Origin: Gnetum montanum
Lineage: Eukaryota > Streptophyta > Gnetopsida > Gnetales > Gnetaceae
NCBI GenBank assembly: GCA_015680685.1
Contig: MNCI01030467.1
Span: 1-48,837, forward strand
Length of the DNA stretch: 48,837 bases
Reading direction: 5' to 3'
A program made the position numbers and the translations under genes. The notes beneath the pieces were generated by a model. The model saw only the letters and a list, made by a program, of their open reading frames with translations, did not search any database and had not been told where the DNA came from. This document shows positions 33,979 through 44,900 of the stretch, in pieces (positions within the stretch are counted from its first letter, which is position 1; each line of letters starts with the position of its first letter).

Positions 33979-36789
33979 TTTTTAGGAAAAGGTCGAGCGA
34001 AATCTATTCCAAAAAAGAGAATGCGCTACACCTGCAACGTAGCGTGGGCCAGCAATCGTGGCCCCATAGCAAGAGCCCCCAGGAATGCAAGGGACGGACC
34101 ACGTACCACCCCGCACTCAGCGCAGAAACCCACGTCCCAGGGGGACCGTATACCAAGAGACAAGGAAGCAAAGCAGCTGGGAAAAGATACAAAGACAAAA
34201 ATAGAAAAAAAAATAGAAACAGAAGCCGATCCTGCAGCACCAGCAGAAGCCCGCAGAACTACCCGCCGGGCTACTGCAGGCCAGCTTGTCCATGCTCAGC
34301 CAACTGCGTAGCGAGGCGGTGCCGATTCTCTGTGATCAACTCAGCAATTCCCGTCCTGCAATTCTGCAGGATGCCCTCAAACCAGAGTTGTGATGGTTGA
34401 GTATGAGGGGTTGATGTCTGATTCTTTGAGTTACTAGAAGTGGCGTCCGGCGGGTCCTTCACCTGAGGCGGCCTTGGACGATGCTGATCCTAATCAGCGT
34501 CTGGGTATTGGATGTTCTATATCGTGTCTGCCCCTGCGGCCATTGAATTACCACACGCTAGCCCCGTCGTGCCTGCAGCCGATCCCTCCGGGCTATGGCT
34601 CTGTCTACCACTAGTCCCCGCGGTCGCAGGGTGAGCGCCCCGTGCAGGGTCCGCAACCCTTCTGGGCCAATCCGTATGGGTGCTCCCATCCCTCACAATC
34701 GTAATCTCCTGCCAAAGCTTCCTGAACCTGGCACATAACGTAGCCAGGGAAGGGTAGGCCACGTCTTTGAAGACGGAAGCATTGCGGGCCTTCCACAGAA
34801 TCCAAAGTGCGGTGAGGGTCGGTGAGTTACCAGAAATCTTGATGGGGTGTAAACCACATGTGTGCCAAAATTGTTAGGTGACGTGACATTCCTGCATGAA
34901 ATGTTGCAACGTCTCAGCAGCATGATTGCACAGGGGGGAATGTGGACTAATCCCTAGGCCTCTGCACTACAGGAACATCCGAACGGGAAGGGCCTTGTGA
35001 AGGATCAGCCACCCAAACACCTTGATCTTCTCTAGGATTGACCCCCGCCAGAGTAGCCGCCAGCGTGGGTCCGGTGGGAACCGCGCCCTGAGGTACTGTC
35101 GGGGATGAAGGGGTTCGTCATTGCCCCCCATCGCCACCACGTGTGCACATAGGTGCTTCCAAACAAGAGAGTCCGAGCTAGTAGCCCTCCAGGGCCGATA
35201 TTTCCGCCACAGAAGCTGTGCCCAGGTGGAGGGGTCCTCCTGTGTGGTGGATAGTCTCCAAACCAAGCGCTACCGCCCCAATGCAACCTCCTCCACGAAG
35301 GGGAGAATGCTGATCCCCCCCGGCCTCGCAAGGCCGCGCAGTGGTGGCCCAATCCACCAGGTGCATCTTCGCCCCGCCCTTCTCGCCCGACCAAACGAAG
35401 TTGCGCAGGATCGCGTCAATCTTTGTGACGACGCCGGCCGGCAGGGCAGCGATTGAGGCCCCGAATCTGGCCATCGCCCCAAGCACCGCGGTCGCTAGCA
35501 CGATCTTTCCTTTACGGGAGAGGAATTGATTCGTCCAATGAACCGTGCGCTGCTGAATTCGCATCAGTAAGGCCTGCCAGGTTTTTCTTTTATGCCAGTT
35601 GTGGATGGGGATGCCCAGATATCGATCCTCCCCCGCCCCTGGCAGAATCGCCAGGATTTGAATAATTCTGCTGTGCACTGTCTGGTGCGTGTGTGTGAAG
35701 TACAGCGTGGACTTCCCAGTGTTCATTTGTAACCCGACCTCTCGCTGGAACCAGTCAAGCGCCCTCATCAGCGTCTTGACTTGCGGCATGGCAGCCCTGA
35801 CATAGATCATGGTGTCGTCTGCGTAATGGGCGGTGAGGCAACGCACACCATGTATGTCTAGACCCAGGATGCCTTCGGCCATACAATAACTTTGCAGAAG
35901 ATCCATTAGCATAAGAAAGAGGAGGGGGGAGAGGGGATGGCCTTGCCGCAGGCCACGACCAGTCCCCTGGAAACCCCATAAGTGCCCATCAATATCCAAG
36001 GAGTACCGGCCACTCCTTTGTATCAGTAAGCAGAGCTCCATGAAGTCTCGATCCAAACCTTTGGCAATAATCACTTTCCGCAGGGCTGCCCAGCTAACGG
36101 TGTCATAGGACTTCGTGATGTCTAGCTTGATGCAGAGGCCTGGAAATTTCACGCAGCGAAGGGAGTGCTGGATTTCCTGCAGTAACAGACCTGATCTTGA
36201 AGGTGGCGGCCTGTAATGAACGCAGCCTGGTTTTTCCCCACCAAACGGGGCATGAGAGGGCGCAGTCTGGCAACAAGCATACGGGAGAACAGCCTGAGAA
36301 GCGAGTTGCAGACACCAATGGGCCAAAAGTGCCCCGGTGCAGTGGGTGTCTCGGTTTTAGGCATGAGGACCACGCGGGAGCAGTTTATTTCTTTGCGAAC
36401 CTGCCTCCAGACCAGCATGTGGTTAAAAGCATCAAGAAGGTTCACACCTAGTACCTCTTCATACTCGCGGAAGAATTCAATGGGCCAGCCATTTTGTCCA
36501 GGCGCCTTATTCGCCTGCATATCTTTCAACATGTCGCGAAGTTCCTGACAAGAAAAGGGGGAAAGCAGCCGCGCATTTTCTGTTTGGGTCACGACCTGCG
36601 GGATGGGCACGGAGATCGAGTCAGTGGCTTGCCACGCCCATACCTGTTGCCAGTAGCGCTGCAGTCCATCCACTCCAGCCTGAGAGGGCGTCTGCGTGTC
36701 CTGCAGGAAACGTTGCAGGGGACGATAGTGTTTTCTGCGATGCTCCACCACCTGGGAAAAGAAAAATTTCGTATGTCTATCCCCCGATT
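33979..36789 (-). mobile_element. 5'-truncated, GC-rich LINE (non-LTR retrotransposon)
   Basis: A 2.8-kb insert, clearly richer in G+C than its surroundings, with a short poly(T) at its left end (tail of a minus-strand element) and a 9-bp target duplication. It retains ORF2 from just before the reverse transcriptase to the 3' end; the endonuclease domain and ORF1 are absent, as in typical 5'-truncated copies. It sits inside the solo LTR. Confidence 0.9.
34850..36789 (-). pseudogene. LINE reverse transcriptase (ORF2 C-terminal part)
   Basis: Reverse transcriptase copies LINE RNA into the genome at a nicked target. Minus-strand frame 1 (36793-36149) gives GDRHTKFFF, then NKAPGQNGWPIEFFREY and AAFITGRHLQDQ. 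After a shift near 36185 the second frame (to 35178) gives KLDITKSYDTVSW, GRGLRQGHPLSPLLFLMLMD and the catalytic HYADDTMIYV. After another shift near 35300 a third frame gives the zinc-binding C-terminal part (KIKVFGWLILHKALPVRMFL, then an interrupted C..C..H). Two frameshifts and TAG/TAA stops show it is dead. The first ATG (36793) lies partly in the target duplication, so it is not the native start. Confidence 0.85.
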
Positions 36790-36798
36790 GCATACATT
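36790..36798 (+). repeat. Right target-site duplication of the LINE
   Basis: The string gcatacatt is identical to 33970-33978. Removing the LINE and one copy restores continuity with the intact LTR at about 29075-29090. Confidence 0.85.
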
Positions 36799-37194
36799 AA
36801 CGCTTGGTAATCCTAGTAGCATTTATGCTTGGTAACCTAGTAGCATTGTAATGTGTTGAGGATGTATACAACAGATGGGAATAGATGTTTATGTTAGAAT
36901 TAGTTAATCCATTAATTAGTTATCAAATTAATTAAACATTAAATTACTTTATTTTCTACACTTAGGTGACTTAAATGAAAAATATAAAAATGATATAAAT
37001 CATGTGTCTCAGTTACACTTAAGCATACCATTGAACTTCACAAGTGGAACTAGGAAGACAATGATTGCATCCTTAGATTCACTATCCTAGGTAATATGTA
37101 CTTAGAGAGCTAAAGTCTACGGAATTCAATTGGATCGCTTAGTGAACACTGGTGATTCATATGGTTGGACATAGGGACTACTTGTTGCTCATCA

Positions 37195-38880
37195 GATAGG
37201 TATGGGGTAAGTAAAATATAATGTTTCAAATGTTAAATGCTTTTTTAAAGATAAATATGTACGAATAGTAACTTATATTTCTTTTTAATGTGTAGTATTC
37301 ACTTTATTCCATCATGGCTTTTGGTAGGCATGATAATGGAATTCTAGTTGCATGGGTGATATCATCAAGGAATACAATGGAAGATATTCAATCTTGATTT
37401 TAAGCATTTGACTCAAAATGTCCATCAAGCAAAGCTAGATTATAAAGTTACATATGTTTTGATAGATAATGCTCTTGCAAAAATTGTAATCATAAAGTAA
37501 AACTTGATTGTTTCTCATAACTAACCTAGTTGGTGTATTTTTTAAATTTTAATCCATTGTGTCTTGTTATAGATTTTCTATCATTTGATATATTTCCTAT
37601 TTTTTTATATACTAGGTCAATTTTGAATTATAAAGTATTATAATGATTGTTCCATTTATGATGCCCATGTTATAAAATATTGAAAATAATCTTAAAAATA
37701 AATCCAATCTAAAAGTTGTGAATGTTGCACTTGGTTATATAATGCATACATGCAAAAGTGATCATGAAGTTAAAGATATATTGCATTAAATTTTTGAAGA
37801 ATTCAAAGAAGAGGGAATATTTTTACAATATTTTATATGAACATGGATTGTGAACAAAAAGTATCATAAGTATCATATTTCAACAATTTTTTACCTAACT
37901 AGTTATTATAAATCTCTTTTAAGGAAGTAATATTTTGCAAGTATGTCGACAAAAGCATATAGAACTTAACCACATGCAAATCAAGAAGTAAATAATGCAA
38001 TTGAAGGTATCATGCTTATTTGAAGTATAAGTTCTTATTTGATAAATAAATGAAAAGAGGTAAGAAAAATAGATTGGTTTCTTTTTATCTTTTAAAAGTT
38101 AAGCTTCGATACAAGCATGGTTAGCATTTGAAAGATAGTAGATTTTGCACTAATAAAAAATAAGATTTATCAAAGATTCTTAGAATAAAGCTTTAAAAAT
38201 AAGTGATACTAATTGTGTTCATGATCTAATAAGTAATATATATTAGGTGTAAAGTCAAAATTGTCATTCTACAAATTTAAGTTATTGGGTTGTACATACA
38301 AACAATATTTCTATCTATAGTTGTCTATGGAAATCTATTTAGAATTTATACAAACATGTTCTAAATGTATATATGAAAATATTTGATGAGGTTAAAGCAT
38401 ACAATATTTCTTTCAATAGTTTTAAAGATAAGCAAGTTAATAAAAATAAATCATTCACTTAAATATGAGTCGTTAATTGATTTAAATATGTTAATTGAAT
38501 ATGAAAATTATTCTTCTACTTAAGTAGAGTCTTAGAAAGATGATGCATTAAAACATGCATAGAAGAATTATCAAACATTACAATATATGTTGCTTAATGA
38601 TATGAAAGTAATTTCAAAAGTTTTACAACTTGAAGAACAAATATTGCAATTATGTTATTCATAAGAAAATATTAGTTTTGAGTGAACTAAAGTAGTAATA
38701 GAGCTTAACAAAAGAATTAAGAGTTGTATTAGACCTATAAAAAGAGAAAATATAGCTAAATCAATTTTAGAAGGAACTTTACAAAGTTTATAGGTAGAAA
38801 TCATGAAGGATGATAGTTCTTTTTCTTTTTCATTATTAAAAAATCAAAGGAAGATATTTCCTAGATAGCTATATGCTGAA
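37195..38880 (+). pseudogene. MULE/SWIM-type transposase relic, 3' part
   Basis: The frame lost at the solo LTR resumes with YGVS, then MAFGRHDNGILVAWVISSRN, and YVLIDNALAKI, the likely second catalytic Asp. Later come HANQEVNNAIEG (about 37970-38010) and a degenerate SWIM zinc finger (about 38240-38370) in which two of the expected Cys ligands read as Tyr (IYSCLW and YKHVL). A helical, Lys/Glu-rich tail continues to about 38880. Many stops, including TAG, interrupt it. Dead copy. Confidence 0.6.
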
Positions 38881-38889
38881 GAAAAACAA

Positions 38890-39540
38890 AAATAATTCTA
38901 AAGTTATAAGTGAAAATGTTATAGGTTTTTCTCTTTCCTCTTTGCATTTAGAGATTATAGTTAATATTTCACTTGTCTAATTGCTACATGCATTTGCCAA
39001 AGAAAAATTTGGATCTAAATATTGATCCAAACATTGAAGATGCTTATTAAAATCATAGGTAAATTATCATCAAAAGATATGTTGATAAACTCTCTGAATT
39101 ATTTTCAATTGTTTTACTTTCTATCTTAGAATAGAATGATGTTGTTTGTTCTCATTGTCACTTATTTATACTCACTTGCACCTTGCATATTTTTGTATCT
39201 TGTATTTTCAAAAAATTGAGAAGAGGTAGTTGGACTGATTCTTAATGTGTCTTGTTTAGGTTAATTGAGAAGATTTCTTATGTCCATAAATGTTACATTG
39301 TAGCAAGTAAAGAGTTTCATTTACATTGTGGACATTGTGGTAGGCCTGGATGGACTTGCAAATGATGAAACAAGATTTCGAAGAAACAATATCAATACAA
39401 GGAAAAACCCATGAAAAAATCCACGGTTGTAATAGCAATAGCAGTAAGCAACGGTGATGGCAAATTTGGAAAGGATTTGGGCATGAAAGTGGCCATTGCC
39501 AATGCCGAATATCGGATTTTGCTCATAAAAGAAGTATTCT
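38890..39540. other. AT-rich spacer
   Basis: No gene recognised between the transposase relic and the repeat block upstream of the terpene synthase relic. Confidence 0.4.
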
Positions 39541-39545
39541 AAAGT

Positions 39546-39678
39546 GGAAAATGGAATATTTCCGAAAAAGAGTGGGACACGTGTTGGACAACCCATGAGG
39601 TGGGAGGCAGCTGTACATGTTCATCTACAGTGGAAAATGGAATATTTCCTAAAAGAACATGGAAAATGGAATATTTCC
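39546..39678. repeat. Three copies of an 18-bp near-palindrome
   Basis: The string ggaaaatggaatatttcc occurs exactly at 39546-39563, 39632-39649 and 39661-39678. The first and third are followed by a shared segment containing gagtgggacacg. A CACGTG G-box lies at about 39577-39582. The block is about 200 bp upstream of the terpene synthase relic. Confidence 0.85.
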
Positions 39679-39839
39679 TAAAAGGAGTGGGACACGGGTT
39701 GGATCAAACAGATATTTCTGAAGAGGTTCAGGATCGTCAAAGATTAGATAGTGGATATGCACCGACCATCACCAGGTAGAGTGTATTCTTCTTCTTCTTG
39801 TTTATCTTGTAACATGTAATCAAAGATTCTTTGGCTAGC

Positions 39840-40360
39840 TGATTTCCATTTTCGTGTTGGTAGATCTTGGCTTGATCCCATCCTGGGGTCCGGGCATGGA
39901 TATTCTCGAACTAAGGTTCTACAAAATATGCCCCCTTCTCTTGAGGTGAAAATCGCTCCCGCAGTGCGTACTTTATCTTGGCCAGAGCATGATGATAACA
40001 ATGGAGCGTCTTTGAGTCATATTCATGACTTTCCTCCTAACGTCTGGAACCATGAATTGATTCAGTCACTCAACTCTCCTTTCTCGGTAAGTTTACTCTA
40101 TAAGTTAGTTTTTAGCTGTACAAACTTTATTAACCACCTCTGGCGCTGCTGCTGTTTGTAGGCGCCTTCTTACCTTGTCAGTTCTGAAAATGCTGCAAAG
40201 GAGATCAAAGTTTTGTTGAAAGAAATGTTGGTGAAGTGCAATGGCCAATCCGATCTCTCTACATGCCTTTCAATTGTGAACTCCCTGGTTTGCCTCAGCA
40301 TTGATCGTTATTTCAAATAGGACATTGTAGATAGGAAATTGCAGATGCTCTTGATTAGGT
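39840..40360 (+). pseudogene. Terpene synthase N-terminal fragment
   Basis: Terpene synthases make mono-, sesqui- or diterpenes from prenyl diphosphates. The first exon piece ends at 40086 with FPPNVWNHELIQSLNSPFS, matching the conserved W(D/N)..(F/L)IQSL.SP segment near the N-terminus of plant enzymes. After a 75-bp GT-AG intron (40087-40161) the next exon starts APSYLVSSENAAKEIKVLL and reaches LSIVNSLVCLSIDRYFK before an in-frame TAG (40318-40320). An ATG at 39928 opens the frame. No DDxxD-bearing C-terminal domain exists downstream; a P450 scrap follows instead. It is a truncated relic, probably of the gymnosperm TPS-d group, which is inference. Confidence 0.6.
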
Positions 40361-40404
40361 TAACAGGTGTGCTTGTCTAACTTTGATGGTGTTTAGGAAA
40401 TTTC

Positions 40405-40720
40405 AATGCAGGATGGAAGCTTTCTGAACTACAGTGGAGAAGGTCACGTGCAAAGGATAAAAACAACACTTTACCTAAACCATAAAACCCAAAGCAAAAG
40501 CAAAAGCAAAAGAACCAGCAGCAGCTGATGTTGCCGCCAGGTCTCGTAGGGCTGCCAGTATTAGAAAACCTTTTGCAAATGGTGAAGGCAGACATAGCCA
40601 AGCCCAAGCAATATCTAGCAGAACTGTCCACCATATACGGGCCCCCCATGTAGCTGCGCCCTAGCTGCAAAACCCTCCTCATTGCTGAAGCTCCATTCTG
40701 CCATCTCCCTCCGTCGTTGG
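40405..40720 (+). pseudogene. Cytochrome P450 N-terminal fragment
   Basis: One frame reads WKLSELQWRRSRAKDKNN, a Lys/Gln-rich stretch made of caaaag repeats (40490-40512), then LPPGLVGLPVLENLLQMV, the proline-rich hinge that follows the membrane anchor in ER P450s. Next come YLAELSTIYGPPM, a TAG at 40651-40653 where Trp is usual, and LR..CKTLLIAEAP, matching the YGP.M.LRLG.KT.LI segment. A TAA precedes the hinge. Nothing recognisable as the I-helix, PERF or heme loop follows. It differs in region from the P450 scrap at 12215-12500, so the two are not shown to come from one gene. Confidence 0.6.
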
Positions 40721-41029
40721 CATCTATGTAGAGCAGTTTCTCCAATATTTGCCGTTGGGATACTGAAAAAATACAAGACAGTTCTTAAAGAAAAAAAAAT
40801 ACTAACTGGATCGGTAACACTTGGATGGAGTATGCTAGCTACCTATCTGTGTCGGATGAGTCCTTACGTTCCCGTTCCATGATTCCCTTCACTGGTTCGT
40901 AATTCCTTTATTTTTTTAATTTGAAAAAGCTCTAACCTCATTATTTCCATGAATGTTTCAGCTCATGATAAAAGTTTTCTTAATCTGTAACCGTTAACTT
41001 AACGGTATGCATGGGTGTGAACAAACACA

Positions 41030-41880
41030 ATGAAGATCGTAGTGAAGAAAGGTGAGAAGGTGCTGCTGCGGATGATCAACGTGGCCACGAACACGGCCAT
41101 GTTCGTAGGAGTGGCAAATCATAGCCTCACCGTGGTGGCCGCGGACGGACCTTACACGCAGCCCTACACCACGTCCTATGTCACAATAGACCCCGGGCAG
41201 ACCCTGGACAAGGTGCTAACAGAGGATCCACCCTGCGGCGCCTACACGGATGACTTCCCCGATCGCCCATGGAGTTCGATTACACGGACACTAGGACAAC
41301 ATCCAGCTGGAGTTCGATTACACGGACACCAAGACGACGTCCAGCTGGTGGTAGACCAAGAAGCGCACGCACGTGAAGAGGCTGCGCTACAATTTCACGG
41401 TTTAGATGGTGATGCAGGGCACTGGTATCCTGGATGGAGAGAGCCACCCCATCAATCTGCATGGCCACGATTTCTATTTCATCAGCCGTGGTTCTGGCAT
41501 CTATGACCCCGCACCCGCCGAATTCAATCTCCGCGACCCACCCAAGTGCAACACTCTCAACCTCCGTATGCATGGCTAGACCACTATCCGCTTTGTGGCT
41601 AATAATCCTGGTAAATCCTACTTGTAATTACCATCTTCAGAGATACATTTCGTAGCGAGCAATGAGTGTAACTTCCTAATTAAATATAGTTTTACCCTTC
41701 TCTGAGCTTTCTGAGGCTTTTCTGTTGCAGCTGTCTGGTTTGTGCATTGCCATTTGGATTCCCACCAATCCATGGGACTGGGCGTTGTGTTCATCACTAA
41801 GAATAGCCAAGACAACGCCATGACACTAAGAATCTTCCGGAGTGCTGAGAGGCTGAGCCTATCTAAGAATCACAAACTTG
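41030..41880 (+). pseudogene. Laccase (multicopper oxidase) 3' part, multiply broken
   Basis: Laccases are secreted copper enzymes that oxidise monolignols and other phenolics. The first piece gives VKKGEKVLLRMINVATNTA, ANHSLTVVAADGPYTQPY and IDPGQTLD, all in the order of domain 2. A gap then leads to EFDYTDT, duplicated by a 38-bp tandem repeat. The next frame gives GTGILDGESHPINLHGHDFY (copper ligand HPxHxHG-like, here HPINLHGH) and FVANNP, joined across a GT-AG intron (41611-41730) to [17 protein letters not shown], the type-1 copper HCHxxxH motif. TAG stops occur at 41352, 41403 and 41577. The N-terminal domain is absent. Confidence 0.85.
41271..41346 (+). repeat. 38-bp tandem duplication in the laccase relic
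   Basis: Units 41271-41308 and 41309-41346 differ at a few positions. The length is not a multiple of three, so it shifts the laccase frame. Confidence 0.9.
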
Positions 41881-41939
41881 TTTATTTCACTTATGTTATT
41901 AAATGCAATAAAAATAGCATTTTTAAATTTTGAGCTTTC

Positions 41940-44900
41940 AGTAAATGTATGTATGTTACAACTTTCATTCCTATTTTTCGATTTTCTTATGTGTTAGAAC
42001 AAGATTATGATTCTTCATGATGATTTGGTTGTAGCCAAAAGATACCCTTTGGGTAATTTTCTTCGGTAACTAAGTCCAGGTCACATCTACAAGAGAACCA
42101 TGAATGTGCATACTATGCACTATGGATCATACCAACTAACAAGATTATGATTTTTCATGATGTTATTAAATGTCAATAAAAATTATGATTTTCCAAGATT
42201 ATGTCAATTAATTTATTACATGCAATATAAATACCAATGTTTAGTTTCTAGGTTTCATTAAATGTAATATCGAGTGTCCTACGTGAAAAGGATATATATA
42301 TTAAAGTTATGGTCTATATCAAAAGATATATATTAAAACAATTAAAAATAGAAATTCAAAGTACACAAGTAGTGTATTGCAAAGGAAAAAGCTAAATCAA
42401 CAAATAATAATAATAACATTGCTATTTATTGTACTTTTTACGCTATTATTAAATATTATGGATGTCAATCCCCGTTCATTCTTATTCTTACTATAATCCT
42501 TAATGCTATGGTAGAGGGGACGGTGAGAGTGGTCTTTCAACCCAATACTTTTGCGTGGTAACCATGTGAATAAATCAAATTGGTGTAATTCTCTTGTGCT
42601 AAGTTATAATTAGTGTATGTGTTGAGAATGGCTTCAGGCTTTAATAAATAGACTTTTCTTTAATGGAAAGAATACACAATTGATTGCAATACACACACAC
42701 ACACACACTTGGAGCATGTCTCTAAGTTAGCATTCACGATATTGGTACTAGGATTCAAACCAATACCTTTGGGATGCAAAGTGGGTAAGCCAACTAGTTA
42801 AGTTACAACTTGTGCTTATAATAAATGAAATATTCAAAGGAACATTCTTTATTTTTATAGTAACCAAGTTTACAAAACTTGATGCATTAGATTTTTATAA
42901 GTGCTTGAGCTAAAACTTTGAATGATTTTATGATTGATGAAAATGTTTGACCACATGTTTGATTATTTTTTATAACTAAAATTTTTCTATAACATAATTC
43001 TTGTCCAACTAAATGGAAGTTTCTATCATCATGATTAGTAATGCAATTTGTAGATTCTACTAAGGAAAACAAACTACATACATGTGTATGTATATATGCA
43101 TCATATATATACACATATGAAGCATGTATGTATGTACATGTGACATGCATATGCTATTTATAAGTGTATGCTTGTACATAGAAGTCATTTGTACAAATAA
43201 CACATAAAAATTTGTGTTTATATGTATAAATGTTGAATAGGCTTAACCAATGAGAAAACATGCATTTAAGCATGTATTCATCTTTGTATTTGATGGCTAA
43301 GGTCTTTGAGTGGAGGTTATGTATGAACAATGAATAAGAAGTTTCAAGTAGATATTATTACAAGGATCTAATATTAATGTGCCATGGATACCTAATGGAA
43401 AACTAAATGAAGTATTAGTACATAGGAAATGAATCTTAGAATTCTACTTATTCATGGTTAAGTCCAGATTATCTATAATAATATTCTAAGCAAGGTAAAT
43501 TGTGGTCACCTTTTTTTTTCAATCTAAAAGGATATTTGTTAGTTTTTTCCTTTAAGCATTCTTGTGTAATATCATTTAAATTGATTTTTTTACCCAAGGT
43601 TACTTCAGAAAAGGATATTTCTTACTAACTAATTTAAGAAAGAGAATTATGGTTGATGCGTCCTCAAGGTAAAAATGAATTTTTATTTAACATAGAAACC
43701 AAGTAGAAAAAGGAGCATTTAAATTTTTATTCACATTTTAAATAATTTTTTCCTATAGAAATTAGAGAGCAAAAAAGATCATTTCAAATGTTTTTTTCCT
43801 CCTCAAGTCTTACCAACTACTTCATGTTTGAATTTTTTCCTATCAAGAATCACTCATAGTTTGTGAAATCCACAACTAATTGTAGAATGTATAATTAATT
43901 AAAATTCATAATAATTTAATAGGTGATTTGTTGATAATTCTCAACCATTGCACTAAATTCTATTTTTGAATTTCCATTAAAATTAAATTTTATCATTGAA
44001 AAAATAAAGAAATAATAACAACCAAAGTTCTATTGTATCTGTTTATTTCCTAATTTTGCTTATTCCTTTCCCATTGTTATTATAGTTAGTTGGGATGTCC
44101 CTAATCAAATTTATAAAAATTCTATCCTATTTTCATATCAAATCGCATGTTTCAATATATGGTTGTGCTAACCACTTACTTCTTTTGTTATTGCCATAAA
44201 TATTCTTTATTTATCGGTTAGTACATCATCTTATTTTCCCTCAAATATTGATCAAGCTAGCTTTAATTTTTCCCCAAATCCATATTACATAAATTACCAT
44301 GTATTTTAAAGCTTTTCTAGGTCATTTTTTTCATTAGTGCATTAACCTTTTTTTTAATGCACTAACTTTATTTTGAGTTAATGTCACAACTATTTCTTCA
44401 TTAGTGTGTCAACCTCTTTGTGCTAGTTCGAACTAACTTTTACCCATGTGGCACAAACAACCATATGTTTAAATTTTATTTTGCATTAATAATTTTTTCT
44501 ATTAGGGAATTCTATCATACATAATTCTATCATGTTGTATACCACAAATTCAACTATGATATCTATAACTCTATGAATTTGTGTATAGCATATTGACTTG
44601 CAATTTTTGCAATTTTGTTTAGCTTGAAGATTTAATTTTTATTTTGAATGAGAGGCCAATTACCAACCCCCTCCAAGAGAGTCCTCTTTAGGCATGGTAA
44701 AATAATTTAATAATTTTATTATCTTAGCAATGAGGACTAATTACTAGTCAATAGACCCAATTACTAGCCAATTGGACTTGGTCAACATAAATAAATAGTT
44801 AATGTAATGATCTTGATTAAGAGATAACTTTTTCATGGAATTATTATTTTGGATAACGTACATTGGTTTTGATTTTCTTATTCAATATGAGAATAAGTTT

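Larger units (their letters stand above)
33448..37194 (+). mobile_element. Solo LTR (about 930 bp without its LINE insert)
   Basis: It runs from tgatgagtgg to ctcatca, like the Ty3 LTRs here. Blocks match 28469-29467: the region around 33770-33850 aligns with 28720-28800, 33945-33975 with 29051-29085, and 36800-37194 with the rest. No internal retrotransposon sequence remains, so it is a solo LTR, formed by recombination between two LTRs. The expected 5-bp target duplication is not clear (gatga near the left end, gatag at the right). Confidence 0.7.

Noticed and set aside
34021-36835. Plus-strand open frames over the LINE.
   Set aside because: They are shadows of the minus-strand reverse transcriptase in GC-rich DNA, where stop codons are rare.
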